Assembly (NCBI GenBank): GCA_027946365.1
Contig: JAPEUQ010000018.1
Location: forward strand, 1-64,000
Origin: Kalmusia sp. IMI 367209
Taxonomy: Eukaryota; Ascomycota; Dothideomycetes; Pleosporales; Didymosphaeriaceae
Reading direction: 5' to 3'
Length of the DNA stretch: 64,000 bases
Below the pieces are notes generated by a model that saw only the letters and a program-made list of their open reading frames with translations, was not told the origin of the DNA and ran no database searches. Both the position numbers and the translations under genes were made by a program. Shown piece by piece: positions 43,701 to 54,345 of the stretch; position 1 is the first letter of the stretch, and every line of letters begins with the position of its first letter.

Positions 43701-46700
43701 CTAACGCGAAGGAGATAAATTTGTGCGAATTTCTGAAGTGTGTGGTCTGGAAGTGGGTTATTTTGGGGTCCAACCAACATACCATTTCGGTACACAGTCA
43801 CCATCCTACACCATCAAACACCCAGCCAGTACCCAGACCTCTGATTCTTGGAAATCATGAGTGACGACTAACACCAGAAGGATTGCATGCAAGGTCATCT
43901 TGCGAGCGCCTGCGCATCTCGCAATACCCTCGTCGTCACGAAACACCTACCAGATGTATTTCCGTCTTCCCTATCTTCACCACGTACGTAGCGCCACCCA
44001 ACTACGCCGCGCACGGCGCCCTTCTATTTCCGCAACCCCCCCAAATCCCCATGCAGACGCACTGTCTTTTTTTTTTTTTTTCACTTTCTCTTATTCATTA
44101 TCCGCAAGGGCGCAATGTCATTCTCGATAGCGTTCACCGGACATGTTCGGACCACCCGTCCTTTTATCGGGGGGTCGGATTGTGGAGCCTGCCGTGGTTC
44201 GCGAACAGGTGTTCGATCCGCCTTCTATTGTACCCACTCTCGCTTGCGTTTCCGCTTTGCGTCCCACACACGTACATGTGGCGTCGGCGGGCGCACCAAT
44301 GCCCTTTTGCTCCGCGAACGCCAAAAGACAACATTGCGCAGGAACGAGAAGGGCGACGCTGTTGTGGCATGTTGCACGAAGCACCCTTTTCTCGCCGTGT
44401 GCCGTGCTTTGCTTTTTTTTGTAAGCCTGCGGCGAGCGAAAGCGTTGACTCAACGATGCTGCTGCTGAACACGTATGAGTCCAACGGAGGATGTGTGTGT
44501 GAGTCGAAGCTTTGTAATTCCTCTCTCGTACTCAGTACTCGTCATCGCACAAGCTTCCACACGACGCTGCAAGTTGCGTATTCACCGGTATGGCAAGGCA
44601 CCAAGCATCATTCCCGCGTCTGCCTTGCCCTCTACCCTTGTCTCGCAAACCCTCGACGCATCCCTCCCCCCGTCGTCGTTGTCGTCCCTGCATCCCTAGC
44701 CTAAGCCCCTCCTCCCCGCCGATTGAAAAAAAGCAACCCGCTTTCCCAGCCAATCCGCCCATTTTCGCAATATTCCACAGCGAGAATAAAACGCGAACCG
44801 AGCGCGTGACACAAAGTCCACTACCGGTATCCCGTCCTAGCAACGATGCGCAAAGGCGCGAAAAGCGCTCGCGGACCCTCCGAAGCCGCAACTCGGTACG
44901 CGTATCCCCCCCTCCCCAAGCTCAGCTAAGCTAACCGACCGATCGAGAAAGTTATCGGAGGCTTTTTTTGCTTTCCCCCGGCTACGTTCGGGCTCGTCGG
45001 CCCGCAGCGTAACGTAATCGTCGTCAGGCGTGCGACCCGACCGCGGCCGAACAGCCTCGCGTAAGGCTGAGGGATCGTCGCGGGTTGGCAGCGCGTCGAT
45101 CTGCGAGTTTTTGTCTCCTTGGGGTATGGGCGCGTATAGGCGTTTCCGAACACGCCAGTCCCTAGGGATTAGTGTACGGTCGAAACGGCGGTGGTTGTTT
45201 GGAGCGTGGCAAAAAAAAAAAGTGTATGACTCACCCCGTGGTGGGTATACATGTATGCATGGATTGGAAATGCTTGGGTGAAGTGCGCTGTGCTAGTGCT
45301 GTGCTAGACGGCTCTGTGTGCGGCTCGGCGTGGCCGCGACGGCGTATTTGCGCCTTCATGTTCGTTTTGGGATGTTTTCTGCGAGGGCATCTGGGGTTCC
45401 GAGTGGTTGACCTAGGGAAGGCCTTGCGACGCCGTGCTGGGCGAATGAGGGGACGAAGGTCACCGGTATACACTTTGGGCGGGTAGGCGTCCCCCTTCTG
45501 GGATGCACGTCGAGCGTGTATGTGTGTATGTTCTTGTTGCGTAATGATGAGGAGGTCATTTGCAAATACAACAGAGTAATACATATCGGATGGGGATTAC
45601 AAGTGAGAATAGGATGGCAAGGGATGAGAGATTTTGTCTGCGGTTTCTTGCATACCCATATGGTTGGGCGCCTCGACGTTGTGGTTTCCAGCTTTTCGAG
45701 GCGCTCGAATCGTCTTTTGGGCTCTTCGATTAACATAGGGAAATAATGGATTTGGTATGCATATGTTCATTTAAGCGGTACGCTATGGACTTGTGAAGAG
45801 GATACGTGAAAAAGGACTTAGGTATGCACACCTCCTATTGATGAGTTTGCACCGCAGATTGCCCTATCAATCTATCAACATACCGATATAGTAGAAAGAT
45901 TTAGCGTATCTACGTGTTGTCATAGCTGGATATACGAAGACACTACATTATCCATGGCAATCGATACGATTTCAAGCCAAAATGTAATCGTCGACGCAGC
46001 GCCAGCACAACGAAGTGGCACCATACAGTGCATAGCGAGAAGCACCTCAACTGATGAACTCTTCTTCTCTCTCTCTATAAGCCCCCACAGATCCTCCACG
46101 TTCCTTCGATCTGGATCTCATATCGAAGCAATAGCGCTTGAATCTCACCTCACTTCACTACAACGGCCCCAACGGCCCGTCCCGAACCAGTTCCTTCACC
46201 ATGCCATGTTTCACGCGACATATCCAGCCTTGCCTCGACTCCACAATCTGAGCTCGACCGTTTCAGGCCTCCCTCCCCTCAGGAACAAATAGCGCCATCC
46301 GCCTCTCGCTACCAGCCGCGCAAAATTGACGCCGGTAGCGCAACGTCTCTAGCCACAGTCTTATCTCATTACCGACCTGGCCATAGTATGTCTCAGTTTA
46401 AACGTATAGTGTGCATAATCAGGCCCTTCACGTTACTTGTTATCTGCCCTGCATAGCCTGAAGCTTGTACAAGGTAGCATTCGACACTGCCAACACACAA
46501 AGTCTCCTATCTTGGTTCCAATCAAGGTTTTGGATTTGAAGCTTGCTGCCTGGGGCGTACGGAATCCAGCACGCCTTAGCCCCCAACCCTTGCTGTCTCT
46601 ACTACAACAGCTTACAAGTGACATTACCAAGCCCTTAGCAATCTCTCTCACACGCCATATTCAAACCACTCGCAAATCGCCTTCCCTTTTAAAGACCGTT

Positions 46701-48120
46701 TGTGCAACGATGACGTTTATTGTTAGACGACCAAGTGGGATGAACGAACCCTTGGAGGATTCCCAAAGCACAGTCAGCAAAGCCACATGTGCACTCACAG
46801 CCCTACGACCCAAGAACACAGCGACGTGCAGCTCTCGGGGTCCGGTGTCCGTGGTCCTGGGACTGACGGTTCTCCACTCAAGACAGGCTGCCGTCTGACG
46901 AGCCACAGCCCGCGCAACGGTGCAGCAGTGTCAACGGCGCAGTGATGGTGGATGCGTCATACCTTTGTGTGACGACCATCGCTAACTGCGGGTGACCGGT
47001 CTGTAGAGACTCTGTTGCAAAGCAACGATTCGGATGGGTCCGGCAGTGTGTCTCGTCATTAGAAAGAACAAATGGTGCAGATGACTTTGGAATGGTAACA
47101 CCAACGTCCTCAACGAAAGGAAAAGGCCCACGTCTCGCCCATCTAAACCGGTGCAAGCCTCCACACGCAACGCGTACACCCAACAATCTACTCGTAACTT
47201 GGTTTCCGCACCCTTCCACGCGAGCCGGCCTCCCGTTTCCAACTCAGTTGCCTAAACCCTCGTACCACACGTGGCATTCCCCATCATCATCAGCATCATC
47301 ATCATCACACACGCCGCAGCAGCAGCAAATCCGTGTCCATCACAACGTGGCCGCACGCGCCCTCTCCCCTTGCGCCCCCCTCTCCACGAACACACCCCAG
47401 TCTCTTGCAATGCCGTGGACGACCGTGCGGCACATTACGGCCCTGCGACACAGGGTGCTCTCGCGATCGGCGGGCTCGTCAGGCTTTCTGTCAGCCTGCT
47501 GACGCCCCCCCTTCTAGAAGGCTTCCAATCTGGGAAGCAGTAGGGTTCCACGCGCTGATTGGCCCGCCAGGTGGTAATTATGTTCTACGGGGCGTTTTAC
47601 AATATACAATGGGCGATGAGAGCGTGAGCGCATAGCTGGTTGGTCCTTGGGGAGTCCGAATCGAACTGCGCACGCACACACGCACGAACACACTCATGTC
47701 CACTCCGTTCTGAGCAATAACTTTGCAAGTTGGCAAAGCGAGCCGCCCTCATTTCCCCCGTTGCTCCCCTTGCCAGGGTCCACCTTGCTGCTTTCGCTTT
47801 CGATTCTTTCGGCCCCCCGTGCGAGAAGCGCCGTCTGCGTCGCGACGTGCCCAGCTTTGGGTTCTTGGCCCTATCTCTGCCCCGAAGCGGGCGGGATGGT
47901 GCGAGCAAATGCGCCTTGTTGGAATAACTTGGAAATTCCCCCCCTTGGGAGAACCCGACCCCGGCTGGGAGGTTTGCCATTCGCTGATGACATGAATTAT
48001 AGCGGGCCTCGCTAAATGGGTATACGAGGACCGGGGGAAGGGCTCTTCGACGTCGAGGTGGGGCTGGGGCGGGCTTCATCGTAAACCAACATCGTCGGCC
48101 CCTGTTCGCAAATCAATTGT
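40741..48120. other. 7.4-kb GC-rich region without a recognisable gene
   Basis: Both strands contain many open frames of up to 273 codons, but they overlap, have R/S/P/H-rich composition dictated by GC content, no recognised motif and no consistent splice pattern. Low-complexity tracts occur (CT run near 41395-41410, T run near 44069-44082, A run near 45210-45222, CATCAT run near 47281-47310). It may be long regulatory sequence or hold noncoding transcripts. I cannot support a gene here. Confidence 0.45.
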
Positions 48121-48770
48121 AGTATAGACTCACGCGGTTGAGATGCGGGCAGGGGATGGCAATTTGGAGGTCTGTCGCTTTGGGAAATTGGATCCGGGTT
48201 CAACTCGGCGCTCAACGCCTTCTCAACCGTTTTGTCCTTGTGCTGTACCCTGCGTGCAGGAGGATACATGGAATCCGAATATTAGACTACTTTTATGAAA
48301 AGCACTATAGACTAGTACGGTTGTAATGTAGGCAGAGCATAGCAATTTGAGAGCTTTCCGCTTGTGCAAAGTGCATCCCAGGTTAACTTAGCCCACAACG
48401 CATCCTCAAACCTTTATCCTCATACTACAGAGCACTATAGACTAGTACAGGTGTCATGTAGGCAGAGGATAGCGATTTAGGATTTTCCACTGTTGTAAAG
48501 CATATCCTGGGTCAACTCTGCGCTCAACGCATCCTCAAACATCTATCCTCATACTGTATCCTGCGTATAGAAGAACACAGGACATTCACACGATGGCTCA
48601 CATAGAATCCAAATCATCAGGTTACATTTGATGGATATGCAATCTTCTTGATTCAATGTCCTAGGGGACTACACTCATACGTTCGTAATACAGCTAGAAT
48701 ACAGCAACTTCAGGAATTTCCACTTTTGTAAAATGTGTCCTAGGACAACTCGGCGCACAATACGCGGCGT
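48121..48770. repeat. Degenerate tandem repeat, about four diverged units
   Basis: Units start near 48121, 48301, 48431 and 48668. Shared words include CACTATAGACTAGTAC (units 2 and 3), TGTAGGCAGAG, GCATAGCAATTT / GGATAGCGATTT, TTCCACTxTTGTAAA and CAACTCxGCGCxCAACGC. Units differ by substitutions and indels and are spaced 130-240 bp. The array ends at the 3' end of the hypothetical gene at 48784-49859. Confidence 0.65.
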
Positions 48771-48783
48771 ACGAGACGCGACT

Positions 48784-49859
48784 TCATGCCGGGGCTTTGG
48801 CAGACATGTCCATCGTGCTCATGAAGCCGATCATCTCACCCAGGTCCACCAGCGTACCGTCGATAAGGCTGATTGCCTTGCTCGCATCCATCCAGCCTGG
48901 GTGTTCTTGCGGCGGCAGGGGCTGGACATCCGGGTCTATCTCTACCATAAGCGCCTTCATGAGGTCGCTGTCGAACTGCTCCTCGTCGTTGAGGAATTCG
49001 AATTCGTTGAAGCCCATAGCGTCAAGTCCAGCCATGAGCTCGTGCTCCTGCGCTTCCTTGTCTGTGGCCAACGCTTGCTGCTCCTTGTGCGCCTCCGCTT
49101 CCTTGAACTCCAAGTGGATCAGCCAGCGCATAGCCCACGCGGCCGCGTACTTCTCACGCTCCTCTTTCGGTTGTTCGTCAACCACCACCCAGAATTCTTC
49201 AATGTCGAACGGAATCGGCGGAATGGCCCCTCGAAGCTTGTCTGTGGCCTGGCAGAAATGTTAGTTCACGAAAAATAACGTTGCGGTTGCACACTGACTT
49301 TCTTCAAGTGCCTCTTCTGCGAAGGCGTCCACTTGATGAGATCGAAGGGGAGAGTCTGCCACAGAGCAATAAAATCTTCCCGGAAATTGAACTCTTGGTG
49401 CCTGGCGGCTTCGTCAAACGCGAAGCGAAAGATGTGCCGAAATGTTGATGTGACTCCGACGTCGCACACAGAGTTTGGCACTGGCATTGCGTAGACGATC
49501 ATCATAGCCAACATATTGTAGACCATTGCCTCATGGATATGCGAGAAGGAGTGGTTGCGGTCCAACTGAAGAGCCCAAATGGCGCGTGATAGGTCACGCT
49601 CGTCCTCATCGCCACCCTTACGCGCAGAAAAGCCGCTGAGCACGAAGTAGTTGAAGTAGGCGAGGTAGTACTCAAGGTCGTATTCAGCGGGGATGTCGGG
49701 CGACAATTGGCAAGCCTGGGTATTGTTGCAGATGTCGGAGAGCGTCGGATGGCGGCGACCAAGGAAGAGGTGTTTAGGTAGGCGGCGTAACTTTATCTCG
49801 AGGTTGGAGCGAGCTTGCTCGCGAAGAGCGATCAATCGCTGCTCTAGAATAGCTGACAT
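48784..49859 (-). CDS. Hypothetical protein, acidic C-terminus
   Basis: Two exons on the minus strand (49859-49299 and 49248-48784) with a 50-nt intron (GTCAGT donor, GAACTAAC branch, CCAG acceptor) give 341 aa. The N-terminus is MSAILEQRLIALREQARSN, a likely helix. The middle has EYDLEYYLAYFNYFVLSGFS and SVCDVGVTSTFRHIFRFAFD. After the intron, DIEEFWVVVDEQPKEEREKY is followed by an alanine/glutamate-rich helical region and an acidic tail (FEFLNDEEQFDSDLMKAL). No signal peptide or membrane segment. I do not recognise the family; it may be lineage-restricted. Phase-consistent splicing and balanced composition support it as real. Confidence 0.7.
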
Positions 49860-50203
49860 GATGCGTAGTTGCGGGACAACGCGTATAAGAAGGAACGTAT
49901 GTTGGAGGTTGAGTGAGGAGAGGAGGAGAAGGGGAGAGCAGCGGTGTTGTTTCTAGCGAGCGGCCGTCGGTGAAGTCAGAAAGTCTGTTTGCAAGGCAGC
50001 CTTAACACGACATATTGCAAACGGCGTTGCTCAAGTGACAGAGCCTTTCAATCCAACTGCCTGTCTCAACGGCAACCACCACGTGAAAGCCTTCACACAT
50101 AGGTAGCCACTCACGCAAGTGCATCCTACTCACACCAAATAAAGGCACCAGGACCTGTATATATATCTCTTAAGGGAAGCAATATACCATCTCTACTGAC
50201 GCC

Positions 50204-50396
50204 GCTTGGCCTACTGGTTTAGCGCTTGTGGTTCTGGGGGCTTATGTGGTTCTGGGGGTAAGTCGTCAGTTCGAACCCAACTAAGCTCTTCTAATTCTGC
50301 GATACAGGTGTCTGGGGTTAGAAGAGTGGACGGCGGGTTCCTTTTTTGCCACATTTTTAATTTTTTATTATTTTTTTTAATTTTTTCAATTTCCCG
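50204..50396 (+). mobile_element. Candidate tRNA-derived SINE
   Basis: An RNA polymerase III A box (TGGCCTACTGG, 50207-50217) and B box (AGTTCGAACCC, 50268-50278) lie about 50 nt apart. GCTTGG at 50204 can pair with CTAAGC at 50281-50286 like an acceptor stem. The middle holds a direct duplication of TGTGGTTCTGGGGG, so the tRNA fold is imperfect. A unique body follows, then a long T-rich tail (50340-50396). tRNA-like head, body and homopolymeric tail suggest a SINE. It may instead be a decayed tRNA gene. Confidence 0.45.
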
Positions 50397-51037
50397 GACT
50401 GTGAATCTAATCACAGGCTCAAACTTAGCTACAGTCGTAACCGATCCAGGAGACTAGGCCCTAGATAAACTGTCCTTCACGGCCTTCGTACCGGGTTTGA
50501 AGGGTTTGTGTTATGTCAAGCTGGCTCATGAGCCGGATGAATGCGGTTTGGGTCCAGAATTGAAGATCGCGTGGCTAGCTGTGAATGTAAAGTGCGAAGG
50601 GTATGACTTACCGGACGACGAAAGTATGGACAGCTAACTGCCCTCCCATGTAGAGCAACAAAAATACCCCAGTATAAAGCAGCTGAATGACACTATGAAC
50701 TGCTTCTGGATAGGTACGCGCATGAATGAAAGGGGCCGATCGGCGATATAGAGATAAGACGTATTGAACGTACGAAGAGCTTGGTCTGTGCCTATGCTCA
50801 CCAGAGGCAAGGATATTTCGTGAAGAATGAACGACGCCGTACCAAGTTTCTGCATGCTTCGATACATAGGATGCAGTACAAGGACAAAAGTTTGAGAATA
50901 CATTATGGGCTGAGTTGCCGCAGGATACATGTTACAAAAGTGGAAGAGGTTTCAAATTTTCGTCCTTGAGTCATATCTCTGTGAGCTAGTGTCTATATCA
51001 TGAATCATGAAGGGTATCTGCAGCGTGAGAGGATCGT
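50397..51037. other. Intergenic region, nothing recognised
   Basis: 640 bp between the SINE candidate and the 3' end of HUS1. Only short open frames. Confidence 0.45.
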
Positions 51038-52302
51038 TCAGGCGCTGTACGAACTGATGTAATACTGAAAATAGATCAGCAGTGATTATGGAATGGCGAC
51101 TGGAGTTTATACCGTTAGCACCGACTCCTCTTCACCGCCGTCACTTGGTAGATAGACGTATAAGATCAAAGCATGTTCATGGCAGAAACCTGGCTTGATT
51201 AGCAGGGTGTGAGGATCTGGGGAGGTGTACCAAGACGCGCGCACTCACATGCGATGACCCTTCCACCTAGCCTTCCCACACTCATTACTTTTCCCCAGTC
51301 CTTGCCATCGATTCGCACCGAGGCCCATCCTTCTTCACTACGCCCGTCCGCACTACCCAGCAGCTTCATACGCGTACTTGGGTGTTCTGCAATGCCGATG
51401 TCGCCGCCAGCAATCTGACCAGGATCTAACTCTGGATTGCTGAGATCAGTCCACACAGATGATATACTCATTGCATCGGTCTTTATGCTCATCTTGAGAC
51501 AACCATGCATGTTGGCAGCCATCTCTAGCCTTGTTCTCGTTGCCGTGGTTCCTGAGCCTGCCCTGGTACCTGCTAGAGCAAGCTTCGTGAACCTATCACT
51601 GATGCTCTTCAGCTGCATCAATGGAGGCAAGATAATGTGAACATCGGGTTCGCGGGTTTGCGGCTCATGGAGGCCTGAGACTGTATCAGGAGCTAACACT
51701 CTTACAGGTACCTCCTGAGTGATGATCGTCTCTCGATTACCGCCGAAAGAATCGTCAAACGCTACTTCATCGTCGTGATTGGCACCTGTGGGGAACGCCG
51801 AGTACGTATTGTTAGACGAAGTCGTAGAGATGGTGAGAGCGAGAAGGGGTATGCTATCTTTTTTAGTGAGACGGATTTGTGCTGAGGTCGCATTAAGTGC
51901 GGATTTGAGAGCGCGATTAAGTGGACCGAGTGGCACCTCGAGATTAATGACGTTGTTGGCGGCCGACTGGATTGTATATGTTTCGAAAATAGTGTCCTTC
52001 GCAGAATCAGGGTGCGATCATTAAGAGTTCACATGGCGGCTTACAATTGAGAGAACACTACACGAGGTCAGCATCCGCCATTAATTATCATTGATCGTAG
52101 CGACTCACGCCCACACTTGCGTGCCTTGCTCCGGTATGATAGTGAAGCATACTTGTTCGTCGCTGAGCTTGACCCACGCTAGCGGCCCTAGCGAATTGAG
52201 CGACGCTGTGAGCTCTATACACGTTAGCTACTGTCTAATCTATTTAGGATCAGTCTTACTCGTGAAGGTATTGATGTTTTGTATCGATGCTTTGAAGCGC
52301 AT
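51038..52302 (-). CDS. HUS1: DNA damage checkpoint clamp subunit Hus1
   Basis: Six exons on the minus strand (52302-52260, 52214-52109, 52057-52045, 51996-51249, 51189-51113, 51064-51038) sum to 1014 nt, 337 aa. It starts MRFKASIQNINTFTKLTASL and continues LAWVKLSDEQVCFTIIPEQG, ANNVINLEVPLGPLNRALKS, AQIRLTKKDSIPLLALTIS and REPDVHIILPPLMQLKSISD, matching Hus1. The end reads HEHALILYVYLPSDGGEEES then VLTYYISSYSA. Exon 3 is a 13-nt microexon (part of VLSI). All five introns are 45-59 nt with GT-AG ends and keep phase. Hus1 forms the PCNA-like 9-1-1 clamp with Rad9 and Rad1 at damaged DNA and activates Mec1/ATR signalling. It is loaded by Rad24-RFC, which contains Rfc4, also in this window. Confidence 0.92.
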
Positions 52303-52632
52303 CGTGGCAGCGTGGAGAGTCGAGTCGCGTGGACGCGTTCTGATGACGAACATGTGGGGAAGGCCCGTGCGCCATCATTTCAGCACGATTCTCCTCATTG
52401 TTCGACACGTCGGACGCAATGAGCAAGCCTCGTTACTCTCCGCATAGGTAACATCACTGAAACAGCTCATTACTCCATAGGGTTAATCCATGCCATTCAA
52501 CCTCTAAGCACCTTTGAAGACCACAACGTTAGACTCCATAGCATATTCGCTACGGCACACAACAGGGGCCGTTCAGCTCGTGATGATTGAGAACAGCTCT
52601 ATTTGCAAGTAAAGATGTCAAAAGTATACTAT
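52303..52632. other. Intergenic region upstream of HUS1
   Basis: 330 bp between the 5' end of HUS1 and the 3' end of the G1-peptidase-like gene on the same strand. Nothing recognised. Confidence 0.45.
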
Positions 52633-53475
52633 TCATCTACCCTGAGAACCGCAGGGATCGCTTGCATCACAACCCGGCCCGCCACGCCTTCGCACGGAAA
52701 TACCACTGCTTGAAACGGTGGTATTCGACCACATCTCACCACTAGACAAAGTCAGAAACCTGCTGACAATCCGGCCGTTGGCCACTTACCTGGTGCCTTG
52801 GATCTCATAGGCTCCTGCATTGGAGATAGGCACGTTGATGCCACCTTGGGTAGTCGCAGTGGTTGCAGAGAACACTATCGTTCCGAAATTGGGCACCTTC
52901 ACAAGCTCACCAGGAATCACTTGATATGCCTGGACCCACCAATCGGCAGTCAGAGCAGTCAAAGCTGATGGAGCTGCATTAGCTGGTGGTGCGACCTTTT
53001 GCGTTGTGGTCTTGTGTTGCGTTAGGTTTTCAATCGTCACTGCCCCGCCCGCTCCTTTTTCGATATCAACAGTGACTGTCACACTATCGCCGATCGCGAC
53101 CTGAATGAAATATGTCAGTCAGGCGATTGATTATACCATTGAGATGTAGGCATGTGTTGCCCCCAGACTACCTACTGGAACTGCTGCGGTAGTGTCGATG
53201 GCAGCACTCGGGAAGAAAGCAGACCACGTGGAAAGTGTCCTGTTGTAAGAGACTCCACCGCCGAGCACATATGTCTGGGTGAGGCTGTCGCCAATGCCCA
53301 CCCAGATCGACAAACGGTCTCCTGTGAGGTTGGTGGGAACAGTAAACGTGCCGCTAACCGACTTGAAAGAATCGCCGGTTGGCGCTTTCAGTACGGCGCC
53401 AGCTCGATTGCGGTCGTATGCCGCCTGTATGGTGAAAGCCCAAATAAACACACTGAGGAAGATGGGGATTTTCAT
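52633..53475 (-). CDS. Secreted peptidase family G1 (eqolisin)-like protein with altered active site
   Basis: Three exons on the minus strand (53475-53176, 53100-52790, 52741-52633; introns 75 and 48 nt) total 720 nt, 239 aa. Residues 1-18 (MKIPIFLSVFIWAFTIQA) are a signal peptide. NRAGAVLKAPTGDSFKSVSG, FTVPTNLTGD and SIWVGIGDS follow the NWAGAVL...F.VP...SxWVGI pattern of fungal G1 acid peptidases. The strand that normally carries catalytic Gln (LQTG) reads YVLGGG, and the AEWIVED segment with the catalytic Glu reads ADWWVQA. The beta-sandwich is probably kept but the Gln-Glu dyad seems lost. The protease propeptide is also missing. It may be a non-catalytic secreted paralogue. The last exon encodes a basic, two-Cys tail. 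Confidence 0.75.
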
Positions 53476-54345
53476 GACGTTATGAAGAATGCGAAACCTC
53501 AGGATGGGTCGTTGTGATACAGACCGCTGGAGGAGATAGCGACAAGCGGCCTCTAAGTGTTTGAAGTCGTCACAAGTGAACACCCCACGTTCTTGACCGA
53601 TGCAAGAATTTGTAGGTGAGATCGAAAGATCGGGAGCAACTTCCAGACTATCCAGCGCACGCTACCCGGTTCAATGGAGATTCGTCTCCAATCTTGGGTA
53701 GAGTGTCCAGAATACGCCGAGCTTCGCGTGCGTGTGGGCTAATATGGATAAATTTGACGTTGTACGACCCTCACCAAAAGTGAACAGGGCCAAGACTATG
53801 GTTTCAATAGCAGAGATGCGTACTTGAAAAATGAGTATTGCTTTCTATCATCCACATTGCCCCACAAGACATCTGCCGGGTGTGCGCCGAGGGAAAGGAG
53901 ATTGCTCGACCATCAGTGTGTGTCGCGAGGAGTGGCGCTGCGTACCAAATAGCTGAACATCAGATACTGCTGAGCGATTCAACAGATCTTGGAAGATACA
54001 AGCTACCTTATTTAAAATCAAATTTGGTGCGTGAAAGTGTCTAAGATTCCGAAGAGCGGGAATTCGTTGAGCCATATAGTTCGACAAATCATCCAACTTG
54101 GATCATCCCATACGTCTCTTCTGCACGCCTGTCTTATCTAGACGAATTCGCGCGAGCAATTTCGTCAGCCTGGTATCCGGAAGAGCTCCAGTTCCTGTAA
54201 TCAGTACAGGCCGCTAAGTGTTATCTTCCAAATTTTCCACACACCCGACTCGCAGACCTCGTTCTATACTACGAAGTTCTCCCAGAAGCCTGTCTTGCTG
54301 AAATATTCAACGTACGTACTCGAATAATCCATAGGAGTTACCAAC
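53476..54345. other. Divergent intergenic region, nothing recognised
   Basis: 870 bp between the minus-strand G1-like gene and the plus-strand DUF1996 gene, both encoding secreted proteins. Likely promoter DNA for both. Confidence 0.45.

Noticed and set aside
43883..44704. 273-codon plus-strand ORF
   Set aside because: Composition follows GC bias, it overlaps several equally long frames on both strands, and no motif or splice pattern is seen.
50204..50286. Functional tRNA gene
   Set aside because: The T-arm pairs poorly and the anticodon region contains a 14-bp duplication; a decayed or SINE-embedded tRNA fits better.
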